Assembly (NCBI GenBank): GCA_016721865.1
Contig: JADKHF010000053.1
Coordinates: 1 to 64,000, forward strand
DNA length: 64,000 bases
Reading direction: 5' to 3'
Source: Nitrosomonas sp.
Lineage (GTDB): Bacteria > Pseudomonadota > Gammaproteobacteria > Burkholderiales > Nitrosomonadaceae
Below the pieces are notes generated by a model. The model worked only from the letters and a program-made list of their open reading frames with translations, was not told the DNA's origin and did not search any database. The position numbers and the translations under genes are program-made. Shown piece by piece: positions 19,598 through 28,966 of this stretch; within the stretch, counting starts at the first letter, position 1; every line of letters begins with the position of its first letter.

Positions 19598-20704
19598 ATG
19601 GACAAAACGACCCCTCTCAGCAATCCTGAGTCCGGTAATATAAAGCCTAAACCCAAACGCAGGCGTAGCCCAGCAGTGCGTACCGGCACAAACAAACCGC
19701 AGAAACGGTTGAGAAAAAAGCAACCCGGTGAATTCAAGTGGAATTTATTGCTGATAAGCATGGAGATGCTCGGTTTGAGCATTATTGCGGTTTCCGCCAT
19801 CATCGTGCTGTTAGGCTATTCCGCGAGCCGGTTTTCAGGCACGAGTTTTTTTCAGCAATCTGCTTCCATTCGCGATCGGCGTATTAGCGCTGATATTGAT
19901 CGGCTGCATGTTTCTCATTGGCTGGTGGAAGCTGAGAAAATGGCTACAGGCGCATTCTAAATTATTGACTCCGATCCTATCCCTATCATTTGCCTTGCTG
20001 ATCGCCTGGTTTGTTACCCACGACCAATTTACTCTGGCTTACGGAAATTTCCGCACACTGGTAGGCGGCAAGGAAGAAGCAAGCCGAGTGACAATTTCAC
20101 ACCAAGTATTTGCAGCTTATCGCAGACACAGTTCAACACAGCTGCAAAAATGATTACCCGGTCACTGGAATATCAACAAGCCATCGAAGATGCGGCCAGA
20201 TCGTTCGATGTCGATGTCAATCTATTACAGGGTATTGCAGCAACAGAATCGTCATTCATTCCCAGAGACAGCAGTGACGGCGGGCGCGGTTTATTTCAAA
20301 TCACCCAGGTCCCAAAAACGGCCATGGTTCAGGCACATAAACGGCTGGGTATTGAAAAAATCTCTTTGGAAAATCCCCGGCACAACGCCTTTGTTGGCGC
20401 AGCCACATTCAAACACTATCTCGCCGAAATGAAAGGCGACCTCTTTTTGGGTTTATTAGCCTATAACATCGGCCCGGCTAATGGCGGTTTGCGCTTTATC
20501 ATGCAGCAATACGGCGCTACCGATTTCACGACTATTCAGCCCTATCTACAAACGCTGCCGCGCGACTACCCAATACGGGTATTATCCTATTCCCTGGCAT
20601 TCCGTCTCTGGCAGAAAGAAGGTAAATTGCTCGCTTACGAAGAAGGGAACAACGCTATCCATATACAGCGGATCGGCATACCGGGGCTGCAAACCGGTTT
20701 GTAA
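19598..20704 (+). CDS. Membrane-anchored lytic transglycosylase (SLT domain), frameshifted
   Basis: The N-terminal part is a Lys/Arg-rich cytoplasmic stretch (KPKPKRRRSPAVR) and a TM helix (LLISMEMLGLSIIAVSAIIV). A second TM helix (LLPFAIGVLALILIGCMFLI) is read only after a frame change near 19862, a third (ILSLSFALLIAWFV) follows, and after another shift near 20100-20145 the SLT domain begins. That domain has the catalytic Glu in GIAATESSFIPRDSSDGGRG, then LFQIT and the AYNIGPANG motif. It should cleave peptidoglycan in the periplasm. The last part could alternatively be a separate gene starting at 20150, where ATG overlaps a TGA. Confidence 0.75.
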
Positions 20705-20719
20705 TTATCCAGCTTTAAG

Positions 20720-20858
20720 AGCGCCTCTAAAAATTCAGACTCCTAAACAAAACGAGACGCGAGCAAAAAATGGTAACGCAGCATATAATTGATAAGTAAG
20801 AAAACATTTTTTGTGAACAACAAAGTGTTGTGACGAAATTTGGATTTTTAGAGGTCCC
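20720..20858 (+). repeat. MITE-like element, copy 2 (139 bp)
   Basis: Same length and orientation as the copy at 6192-6330, with shared blocks CTAAACAAAACGAG, AAAAAATGGT, CGCAGCATAT, AAACATTTTTTG, CAACAAAGTGTTGT and TTGGATTTTTAGAG. The ends form an imperfect inverted repeat (CGCCTCTAAAAATTCA against CCTCTAAAAATCCAAA). It lies just after the transglycosylase stop. Confidence 0.75.
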
Positions 20859-21051
20859 TTTATTATCATTACTTCATCAACCAGATCATTTTCATCATAA
20901 CTAACTTGAAAAGCCATCTCATTTACACCGCTTACCTGCCACAAACTACGCTAGAATTAAGTCCGGTTTCTATTTCACCTGTTGATCGCGCTCCCAAACA
21001 AAATCTGACCAGTCATTCCCTTATGCAAATCTACCTGAACAATTACCTTTG

Positions 21052-23127
21052 ATGGATACAGTTGACCTTAAGAATCCTACGCTTTATATCAATCGCGAAC
21101 TGAGTCTGCTTGAATTCAACCGGCGCGTCATCGAACAAGCAAAAGATGAAAGCTTGCCGCTGCTGGAAAGATTGCGTTTTTTATGCATTGCCAGCACAAA
21201 TCTGGATGAGTTCTTCGAAATACGCGTTGCCGGTTTGAAACAGCAAGTCAAATATAGCTCCGTACAAACGGGGCCAGACAATCTGTCGCCCGCAGAAGTC
21301 CTCGCACGTGTCAGTGAAACAGCGCATCAGTTTGTGGAAGAGCAATACAACGTATGGAATAACATGATCTTACCTGCGTTGACCAAGGATAAAATAAGAT
21401 TACTGCGCCGCACGCAGTGGAAGCCCTTACTCAGCCGCTGGATACATCGCTACTTCAAGGATGAAGTATTACCTGTACTCAGCCCAATTGGTTTGGATCC
21501 TGCACATCCTTTTCCCAAGGTTCTGAACAAGAATCTCTATTTCATCCTATCTTTAGAGGGAAAAGACGCCTTTGGAAGAGATTCCGGACTGGCCATTGTA
21601 CAAGCCCCCCGTTCATTGCCTAGAATCGTCCAGATTCCAACAAAATATAGTAGCGGGAATCATGATTTTGTCATGTTGTCATCAATCATTCATGCGCATG
21701 TGAGTGATTTGTTTCCCGGCATGAATGCAACTGGTTGCTATCAATTCAAGGTTACGCGCGACAGTGATTTGTTTATTGATGATGAAGAAATTGACGATCT
21801 GCTACGCGCCCTTGAAGGTGAGCTGCCTTCGCGGCGATTCAGTGATGCCGTGCGCCTGGAAGTTGCAGATAATTGCCCGGACAATCTCAGCCTTTTTTTG
21901 TTACAAAAATTTGGATTACAACAAAGCGATCTGTATCAGGTCGCAGGGCCTGTCAATCTGGGACGCTTGCTCACGATTTGTGACATGGTTGATCATCCTG
22001 AATTAAAATTTTCCGGATTCACACCGGACATACCCAAGCGTTTGCTCAAAAATACCAATATCTTTGATGCGCTGCACAATGGCGACATCTTGCTGCATCA
22101 TCCATTTCAATCGTTTGCACCGGTTATTGACTTTCTGCGGCAAGCTGCGGCCGATCCCAATGTGGTATCGGTCAAGCAGACGCTTTATCGTACCGGTGTT
22201 AATTCGGCAGTCGTCGAAATATTAAAAGTTGCAGCGCGTGCCGGCAAGGAAGTCACCGTGGTGATTGAGCTGCGTGCAAGGTTCGATGAAGAAGCCAATA
22301 TCGGATTGGCCAGTGAATTACAGCAGGCTGGGGCGCATGTGGTATATGGCGTGGTTAATTATAAAACCCATGCCAAAATGATTCTGGTGGTCAGACGGGA
22401 AGGCCGCACCTTGCGCCGCTATGTCCATTTGGGGACTGGTAATTATCATGCGCGAACTGCGCGTTTATATACTGACTACGGCTTGCTGAGCTGCGACAAA
22501 GCGATCGGAGAGGATGTGAACAAGCTTTTTCATCAGCTGACCGGCTTGGGCCGGGCGGGCAAATTAAAAAAGCTCCTGCAGGCTCCTTTCACCCTGCACA
22601 AGGGCATACTTAACTATATCGAAAACGAAATCAGCGCTGCAAATGCAGGAAAAAAAGCCTGGATTATTGCCAAAATGAATGCGCTGGTTGATCCAGAAAT
22701 CATTGCTGCACTATATAAGGCTTCGCAGGCGGGCGTCAAAATCGATCTGATCATTCGTGGTGTGTGTTGCCTGCGCCCCGGAGTCAAGGGTATTTCGGAG
22801 AATATTAATGTACGCTCGATCGTAGGCCGCTTTCTGGAACACACCCGCGTTTATTACTTCCATAACGGCGGTGAAGAATTGGTGTTTTGCTCCAGTGCTG
22901 ACTGGATGACGCGCAATTTACATTACCGGGTGGAAGTGTGTTTCCCAATCGAAGAGAAACGTACCAGTGACACCGTGATTAAGTATGGATTATTAAGTTA
23001 TCTCTCAGATAACACACAAGCTTGGGCACTGCAAAGCGATGGCTCGTATAAACGTTTAAAACCCGGAGTTTCTAAACCCCGCTCAGCACAACAGATTCTG
23101 TTGGAGCATTATTGCGATTTATCTTAA
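21052..23127 (+). CDS. ppk: Polyphosphate kinase 1
   Basis: PPK1 reversibly transfers the terminal phosphate of ATP to polyphosphate; 691 residues, the usual size. The N-terminal domain opens with YINRELSLLEFNRRVIEQA and FLCIASTNLDEFFEIRVAG. The catalytic phospholipase-D-like domains contain VVSVKQTLYRTG, ELRARFDEEANI, THAKMILVVRREG and YVHLGTGNYHARTARLYTD, with the two histidines used for autophosphorylation and catalysis. I take the ATG at 21052; a TTG lies just before it. The ppx gene is 3 kb downstream on the other strand. The frame is intact. Confidence 0.97.
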   Translation: MDTVDLKNPTLYINRELSLLEFNRRVIEQAKDESLPLLERLRFLCIASTNLDEFFEIRVAGLKQQVKYSSVQTGPDNLSPAEVLARVSETAHQFVEEQYNVWNNMILPALTKDKIRLLRRTQWKPLLSRWIHRYFKDEVLPVLSPIGLDPAHPFPKVLNKNLYFILSLEGKDAFGRDSGLAIVQAPRSLPRIVQIPTKYSSGNHDFVMLSSIIHAHVSDLFPGMNATGCYQFKVTRDSDLFIDDEEIDDLLRALEGELPSRRFSDAVRLEVADNCPDNLSLFLLQKFGLQQSDLYQVAGPVNLGRLLTICDMVDHPELKFSGFTPDIPKRLLKNTNIFDALHNGDILLHHPFQSFAPVIDFLRQAAADPNVVSVKQTLYRTGVNSAVVEILKVAARAGKEVTVVIELRARFDEEANIGLASELQQAGAHVVYGVVNYKTHAKMILVVRREGRTLRRYVHLGTGNYHARTARLYTDYGLLSCDKAIGEDVNKLFHQLTGLGRAGKLKKLLQAPFTLHKGILNYIENEISAANAGKKAWIIAKMNALVDPEIIAALYKASQAGVKIDLIIRGVCCLRPGVKGISENINVRSIVGRFLEHTRVYYFHNGGEELVFCSSADWMTRNLHYRVEVCFPIEEKRTSDTVIKYGLLSYLSDNTQAWALQSDGSYKRLKPGVSKPRSAQQILLEHYCDLS

Positions 23128-23186
23128 GGGCAACGTTAAAAATTCAGATCTCGTTACAACACCTTGTTGCCCGCAAATAATGTTTA
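23128..23186 (-). repeat. MITE-like element, truncated copy 3, inverted
   Basis: Read on the minus strand this matches the right half of the two full copies: AAACATTATTTGCGGGCAAC then AAGGTGTTGTAACGAG and the end repeat GAATTTTTAACGTTGCCC. It starts directly after the ppk stop codon and fades out at the 3' end of the next gene, so only about 60 of 139 bases are recognisable. Confidence 0.6.
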
Positions 23187-23192
23187 CTCAAA

Positions 23193-24386
23193 TTACAACA
23201 AAATACCGAGCAGGGTTTTAATCAGCTCTTCCAGGGAAATCATGGTGAGCGCCAACGGTAATACCGGCATCAATGTCACGACGGCTGTCTGCAACACAGC
23301 AGCCTTATCGAACGGAAATAAACGCATACCTTGCACGACACTAAAACTACCTGCCATATCATTCAGCGATTGAATATCGCTGCTACCAACCAGTTTCTCG
23401 TCCTGCGGCGGCGGATCACGTAACCATTTCCGGTCAAATTCCTGCACATAGCTGCTCGCCAATGCGCCGTACTCAAGCGCACCCTGCCGTTTGGTATGTG
23501 TCAGCTTGGAGGCGAACACGCACAGGGGGCCGAGTGTAAACAACAATGCAAAAACTACAGTAGCGATAATTTCCTGCTTGAAAGAAAGCAGCATCAATCC
23601 TTCATAGAAAATCTTGTTGGCGATCATACCCGCGAGCAAAACGCCCAGCGCCATCAGTAACGGCACAAAAGCTGTCACACTTTCCGCGAGAAAGCCCAGT
23701 CCTCCGGCACGGTCGGGATGGGTCGGCACAAGATGCAAATCCAAACGGGAAACCTGCCACAGAAACCGCGCCCAGATAAAAATGCGAAATAACCAGCGGT
23801 AAAGTAAGAACTGGAACACCGGAATACTGACATAGACGTACCAGAATCCTGCTGGGGAAAGGTGGCGCTGTCCATCCACAAAGACCGAAACCCAGGTATT
23901 TGTTTGTACCGTCGCTTGGTGTAACCACAAATAATGTCCAGCAGTAAACACCAGGATAATCAGCATTACTTCGATAAGCACCGAATTTCGCAAGCGTAAC
24001 GCAGAGCCGATAATAGCCTGGAACCGCGGCAAAATTTCGGGAGAAACGACGCCACTCTTTACAAATTGCTGAATAACTGGCCTAAACCGCTGGTGAATCA
24101 CGAGTTCCGCCACCAACAGCAACGGCAAGGATAGTAGAAAGCGGGTATGCACCTCGAAGTCATAAAGAAATGGCACTTTAATATCGTCACCCGCCGACTC
24201 ACCAGGAAAATACGAAAGCAACAGCAACGGCATCCAGGCAAACAAGGAAAAAACAATCACTCGACGCCTAACCAAACCGAGCGTATCGGTGCATAATCGA
24301 GCGCGGATTAAAAGCTGAAAAAGCGGACCGCCTAATACGAGGGGAAGGTTATCTGGTTGTTGATTCTTGTCGAGAGGGGGATTCAT
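23193..24386 (-). CDS. Conserved multi-pass membrane protein, function unknown
   Basis: The start is chosen at the ATG at 24386 (MNPPLDKNQQPDNL); the frame extends further but the extra residues look random. The protein of 397 residues has about eight hydrophobic segments, among them VIVFSLFAWMPLLLLSYF, VLIEVMLIILVFTAGHYLWL and FVPLLMALGVLLAGMIANKI. Loops contain LVPTHPDRAGGLGFL and QEFDRKWLRDPPPQDE. I do not recognise a named family. It lies convergent to ppk and ahead of the DUF2252 gene in a polyphosphate neighbourhood, so a link to phosphate or polyphosphate is possible but only inferred. Confidence 0.75.
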   Translation of the reverse strand: MNPPLDKNQQPDNLPLVLGGPLFQLLIRARLCTDTLGLVRRRVIVFSLFAWMPLLLLSYFPGESAGDDIKVPFLYDFEVHTRFLLSLPLLLVAELVIHQRFRPVIQQFVKSGVVSPEILPRFQAIIGSALRLRNSVLIEVMLIILVFTAGHYLWLHQATVQTNTWVSVFVDGQRHLSPAGFWYVYVSIPVFQFLLYRWLFRIFIWARFLWQVSRLDLHLVPTHPDRAGGLGFLAESVTAFVPLLMALGVLLAGMIANKIFYEGLMLLSFKQEIIATVVFALLFTLGPLCVFASKLTHTKRQGALEYGALASSYVQEFDRKWLRDPPPQDEKLVGSSDIQSLNDMAGSFSVVQGMRLFPFDKAAVLQTAVVTLMPVLPLALTMISLEELIKTLLGILL

Positions 24387-24609
24387 GGCGAATTTTAGGC
24401 AAATATTGAAAAGTCCGTGGAAAGATATACCTTTTTTATACAAAATGAAATAGATAAGATGTGCTGTCAAAAATGGCGTCTATCGGTGATAGCGTAAAAA
24501 TTAACTATCCGGATTTGTAACCAATATCTGACATTGCCATCGATAGTTTCCGGATCCCGGCACAATCCCTGTCGGGGTGACAACTCAACTTAATGGAGGG
24601 GCAGTGACC

Positions 24610-26042
24610 TCAACGCTCAAGATAAGCTTCCAAACGTCCCTCCCGCACCGCTTGCACCAGGGCTTGATGATCCTGCTCGTTCTGGTCGGCGTAAGCTTCG
24701 GAAAAATCCGCCAGCGCCTTATCGAAATCTTCTTTCTTACCCATGTAGCCTGAGATTTTCGCGGCATCGCCGGAACGGGCATGGGCTCCCGCCAGCGCCC
24801 AACCACACAGTGTAGCATAGTCGTTCATCACGGCTGGTGTGAACAACTCGACCAGCGGCTTCAACTTCATATCGCGCATTGTCGGAGATAGAATTCTCCA
24901 TTATCGGTCTTTGTCCAACCGAGAAAGATGTCGCTCGATGACTGCATCAGCCGCTGCCCCATCACTACGCGTTGCCCGTGGTTCGAGTAGGAACTCTGTC
25001 CGGCATACGGCTCCAGCACCGAAGCGCGGGCTTCCTTGACCTGAAGGAACAACGGATCGTCCGCGCCACCCATAAAAAGCATAATGGCACAGCGGGTACC
25101 GACGCTGCCGACGCCGACCACTTTCATTGCGATATCCTTGAATTCATAGTGATCCAGCAATACCCGCCGGTCCTCCGCCAGCGTCGCGCGGTAGCGTTCA
25201 AACGCCTCGATCACGCGCGCTTCCACTACCGCCTCTTCATCCTCCTGCAAGTGGTAGATCAACGGCGGATTGTCGCGGATACGATGTTTGCTGTTTTCAA
25301 AGGTGACCAATGCGGGAAAATCCTCATCCACCACATCGCGGTCGCGGGCTCTGGCGAAACGCTTTTTGGCGCGCGCCTTGGCGGTTTCATCCTCGAGCTG
25401 CTCGATCAGCACCTCCATGTCTACGCTGAAGTACCACACATCGAGCACCCCCATCTTGGAGAATTCCCGCATGCGCTCGCGGTAGCTGCGCACGCAAGTT
25501 TGTGCCGCCGCGCGCGCTTCGCCGGCTTTGAAGCTGTTGGACCGGCTGGCAACCACGAAACTGGCGGCCAGTCGTTTGATGTCCCATTCCCAGGGCGCGG
25601 GCAGGGTTTCATCGAAGTCGTTGATCGCGAAGACCTGTCGCCGTTCCGGTGTAGCGAAGCTGCCGAAGTTGACCAAATGGCAATCGCCGCAGGCTTGCAC
25701 GCGAATACCGGTGGACGGCAAGCCCGCGAGATCGGCTGCCATAATGGCTGCCCCTCCCCGGTAGAAAGCAAACGGCGATTGCATCATGCGTCCATAACGG
25801 ATCGGCAGCAGTTCCGGCACCCGACCGATGCTGGATTTGATCAGCAAATCAATGGGGTCGGGCCGATTGGCCGAGGCCTGCCATTGCGCGTGACTCGCTA
25901 GCGGCACTGCAAGACGCATCGACTTCCCTTCGTCCCTGCGATCTGCTCGCGAGCGCCGATCGACAACGACCGGCGCAGCAATTTCACTTAGGACTTTATG
26001 CCTACGAGTATCTTTCTTTGAAGTGTTTTTTTTATTAGTCAT
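24610..26042 (-). CDS. DUF2252 family protein (one frameshift)
   Basis: The N-terminal 390 residues include family landmarks FAFYRGGAAIMAADL, ACGDCHLVNFGSF, FAINDFDETLPAPWEWDIKR and KVVGVGSVGTRCAIML. The invariant GD-H-N-F and DFD motifs resemble the catalytic and metal-binding loops of aminoglycoside-phosphotransferase-like kinases, so a phosphotransferase activity is plausible, though unproven. The frame stops at 24867 after GEFYLRQ; the rest (RDMKLKPLVELFTPAVMNDY to the stop at 24610) lies in another frame, so one indel near 24875 is needed. Repaired length is about 475 residues, normal for the family. It is clearly richer in GC than ppk or ppx. Confidence 0.85.
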
Positions 26043-26225
26043 AAGAAATATTCCGTTTTAAATTAAATGCTATCACTGTTAATTACCGGTGAAGATAATT
26101 ATTGCAGGGTATTCTTTAATATTCAACGAATCATTTTTGCCTTGTATCGGCTGCCTCGAATGCGTTTTTCAACGGTCCGCAAGTCAATTGATTACGCGAA
26201 CACCAACAGCTAAGAGTGACAGAGT

Positions 26226-27722
26226 CTAATTGAATACCAATTCGATATCCGCAGCCTGTAAAAAACCTTGCTCAGTAATCAAATCAACAAGTGTTAAAGG
26301 ATATTGATCCAGCCATTCTGGAGGAAAATCCAGATTAATTCTGTTTTTATCCACACGGATGCGAATTTCAGGAAGATTGCTATTGGAGCGGCTTCTGTGC
26401 AGAACGACTGCCAATCTCAGCAAAACACAAAGCCTGATGATTGAAACCCTTCTAGACTGGGCAATGGACTCGAATTCTTCCTGTGGAAACTTGCGGCGAT
26501 GGCTTCGAACAAGCATTGCCAGCTTGATTTGCTCCTGGCGGGAGAAGCCTGCCAGGTCCGAGTTAGCCGTTAAATAGGCGCCGTGCCGATGATACTGGTT
26601 ATGCGCAACCGATAAACCGATTTCGTGGATGAGTGCTCCCCACACTAATAATTTCAAATCCGTTTTTTCATCCAGTTCCCAATCGGTCTCTACCTGACGA
26701 AAAAAGTTCTCAGCCGTGTCCCTGACCCGATCCGCCTGCTCCATATCAACACTGTATCTTTGCGCGACAGCCATGATGGTCTTGTCTCTGATATCCTCAT
26801 CATGCACCCGGCCAATCAGGTCATACAACAGGCCTTCGCGCAGCGCACCTTCCGATACATTCATCCTTTCCAGGTTCAGGGCTTCAAAAACCCCGCACAA
26901 TATCGCCACACCACTGGCAAACACAGGTTTTCTGCGCTCAGACAGACCGGCAAAGTTGATCAACGCGCTATCGCCAATAGCAATGAGTGATTCGATTAGC
27001 CGTGCCAGCGCTGAAGCTGTGATGCCCGAGTCACACCAACCTTGCGCCTGTACCACATCCTGTATGGTCATAATGGTGCCGGAAGATCCCAGCGCATGAT
27101 CCCAACCCATTTTCTTATAGGTCGCTTCGATCGATTCCAGTTCCTGCATCGCAAACAAAACTGCCTTACGCATTTTCTTGGCTTTTATCTTGCCATCCTC
27201 GAAAAATCGCTGCCCTACATTGACACACCCCATATACAGACTCTCGGTATAGTACGCATCAAACCCACGGCCAATGATTACCTCCGTACTGCCTCCACCG
27301 ATATCTACAACCAGGCGTTTATTGACTTCATCGTATAAGCTGTGCGCAACGCCGGAATAGATAAGCCTTGCTTCCTCACGCCCCGCTATGATCTCGATCG
27401 GATGACCCAGCGCACTATATGCTTGCGACAAAAAATCCGCGCCATTTCGTGCCTGACGCAGTGTATTGGTTCCCACAGCACGAACATTCACGTGCGGAAT
27501 TTCCCCGATGCGCTGACCAAATCGCTGCAGGCACTCAAGCGCCTGCTGTACGGATTCTTCCGACAGCTCCTGCTGGTCATTTAGTCCTGCAGCCAACCTG
27601 ACCATCTCTTTCATGCGGTCAATGATCTGTAGACGACCGTCCACCAAATTGGCAACAATCATGTGAAAACTATTTGAGCCCAAATCGACAGCGGCGTAGG
27701 ATTCATCCATGTTTGGCGTCAT
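26226..27722 (-). CDS. ppx: Exopolyphosphatase (Ppx/GppA family)
   Basis: This enzyme removes terminal phosphates from polyphosphate (or the 5'-phosphate of pppGpp). The 498-residue frame begins MTPNMDESYAAVDLGSNSFH; an internal ATG at 27710 is an alternative start. The actin-like ATPase-fold motifs are seen in AAVDLGSNSFHMIVA, VRAVGTNTLRQA and LVVDIGGGSTEVIIG. The C-terminal half carries the HD-like domain (IHEIGLSVAHNQYHRHGAYL). It is divergent from sixA, sharing a short promoter region of under 50 bases, and is in the same block as ppk1. Confidence 0.95.
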   Translation of the reverse strand: MTPNMDESYAAVDLGSNSFHMIVANLVDGRLQIIDRMKEMVRLAAGLNDQQELSEESVQQALECLQRFGQRIGEIPHVNVRAVGTNTLRQARNGADFLSQAYSALGHPIEIIAGREEARLIYSGVAHSLYDEVNKRLVVDIGGGSTEVIIGRGFDAYYTESLYMGCVNVGQRFFEDGKIKAKKMRKAVLFAMQELESIEATYKKMGWDHALGSSGTIMTIQDVVQAQGWCDSGITASALARLIESLIAIGDSALINFAGLSERRKPVFASGVAILCGVFEALNLERMNVSEGALREGLLYDLIGRVHDEDIRDKTIMAVAQRYSVDMEQADRVRDTAENFFRQVETDWELDEKTDLKLLVWGALIHEIGLSVAHNQYHRHGAYLTANSDLAGFSRQEQIKLAMLVRSHRRKFPQEEFESIAQSRRVSIIRLCVLLRLAVVLHRSRSNSNLPEIRIRVDKNRINLDFPPEWLDQYPLTLVDLITEQGFLQAADIELVFN

Positions 27723-27769
27723 AAAAATGATAAGATGTGGATCACATTAAGGAATTTTATAATAGACTC

Positions 27770-28282
27770 ATGCAAGAACATCGATTGATCATAATGCGGC
27801 ATGCGAAATCAGACTGGTCTGAAGGTAGTAAACCTGATTTCGATCGTCCTCTGACAACACGCGGGAAAGAAGCTGCAAAACTAATGAGCAAATGGTTGAA
27901 GCATAAGCAATATCGCATAGACCGGATCATTTGCTCTCCCGCGTTACGAACGAAACAAACCTGTCAACTGGTATCACAGGAACTTGGCATACCCCAGAAT
28001 AATATACTTTGGGAAACCGAAATTTATGAAGCATCATTAAATAACCTGCTCGCCCTTGTCAATCAACATGGCGAAGGAGTTCAAACGTTACTGATCATTG
28101 GTCATAATCCGGGGCTAGACCAATTACTCTGTTATCTGTCCAGAGATCCGCCACCTGTCAGCAGTTCCGGCAAGCTAATGACTACCGCCGCAGTCGCCAT
28201 ACTGGATTATGGCAATGCTGCAATTACGGGAAAACCCCATCAGGCACAACTGCAATACTTGATCCGACCCAAGGATTTATAA
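27770..28282 (+). CDS. sixA: SixA-type phosphohistidine phosphatase
   Basis: This protein of about 170 residues is of the histidine phosphatase superfamily. The catalytic RHG-type motif is IIMRHAKSDWSEG near the N-terminus; LTTRGKEAA, SPALRTKQTC and LIIGHNPGLDQLL hold the other phosphate-binding residues. Short single-domain members of this kind act on phosphohistidine in signalling proteins. I chose the ATG at 27770 because it places the motif in the usual position; a longer start at 27737 is open. It is divergent from ppx, an arrangement that suggests joint control. Confidence 0.9.
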   Translation: MQEHRLIIMRHAKSDWSEGSKPDFDRPLTTRGKEAAKLMSKWLKHKQYRIDRIICSPALRTKQTCQLVSQELGIPQNNILWETEIYEASLNNLLALVNQHGEGVQTLLIIGHNPGLDQLLCYLSRDPPPVSSSGKLMTTAAVAILDYGNAAITGKPHQAQLQYLIRPKDL

Positions 28283-28291
28283 AACTCCAGT

Positions 28292-28311
28292 AAGCTTTCT
28301 AAAAAAAGCTT
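28292..28311. terminator. Possible weak bidirectional hairpin between sixA and the HhH gene
   Basis: AAGCTTT (28292-28298) pairs with AAAGCTT (28305-28311) nine bases after the sixA stop, between convergent genes. The stem is AT-rich and lacks a clean U-tract, so termination is only a possibility. Confidence 0.3.
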
Positions 28312-28409
28312 GCCTGCTTGAATTACAAAAAGCGAAAAAACCCAAACTTGACAACCACCCCTGTTCAGTCATTTATTTTTGCATTACTCCATCGGGATAC
28401 TTGTTTTAG

Positions 28410-28847
28410 TTATGACTTCTTTTTGTCTTTTCCCTTCTTTTTTTTGTTTTTCTTTTTGTCTTTCTTTTTGTTTCTATCCTTCTTTTTCTTATCTTTTTCT
28501 TCTTTCTTATCGTCCTTTTTATTTTTCTTTTTGTCCTTGTCTTTCACTTCATCTTCTTCAGCCGGATTAACAGGCTGAATAACCCCAGCCTTTTTCCTCG
28601 CAACTTTCGTAACGGTTGTCTGAATACTATTGGCTGAAGTGCTTAGTTGCTTGACTGTCTTGCTCTGTAAGTAATCCGTTGCAGCTTTCTTGATTGCACG
28701 CGCGCGTATATCACCACTCAAACCCGGTATTTTCTTCAATTCTGCCAGACTCATTGAAGCCAGCGCTTCGACTGTTTTGATTTTGTGTTCAGATAACAGT
28801 TTGGCTGTTACGGGACCGATTCCAGTTACATCAGTTAATTTAACCAT
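28410..28847 (-). CDS. Helix-hairpin-helix protein with long lysine-rich tail
   Basis: Residues 1-65 form two helix-hairpin-helix motifs (LTDVTGIGPVTAKLLSEHKI and LAELKKIPGLSGDIRARAIK), a fold that binds DNA backbone. A linker follows, and the last 50 or so residues consist almost only of Lys with Asp, Glu and Asn, in repeats of the form KDKKKNKK. The low-complexity tail is encoded by a purine-rich tract (28420-28560 as pyrimidines on the plus strand). The whole is 145 residues with no signal peptide. A nucleoid-associated or DNA-end-binding role is inferred from the composition and the HhH domain. Confidence 0.75.
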   Translation of the reverse strand: MVKLTDVTGIGPVTAKLLSEHKIKTVEALASMSLAELKKIPGLSGDIRARAIKKAATDYLQSKTVKQLSTSANSIQTTVTKVARKKAGVIQPVNPAEEDEVKDKDKKKNKKDDKKEEKDKKKKDRNKKKDKKKNKKKKGKDKKKS

Positions 28848-28966
28848 GACGAGTTTCCTGTTTACTTGAAAAGTTCATTATATCCGTCTGTCAATTTAAT
28901 ACAACGACCATTAAGCAGGCAGGCTGATGAGTTTGCCAACCAGCGATTTAATTAGCGCAATCTGAA

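Noticed and set aside
24972..25901. 309-codon plus-strand open frame
   Set aside because: It lies antisense to the DUF2252 gene, whose motifs are unambiguous; the GC-rich codon bias of that gene leaves the opposite strand open. No recognisable protein.
28379..28578. Plus-strand Phe/Ser-rich reading frames
   Set aside because: They are the complement of the lysine-rich tail of the HhH protein; low-complexity pyrimidine tract.
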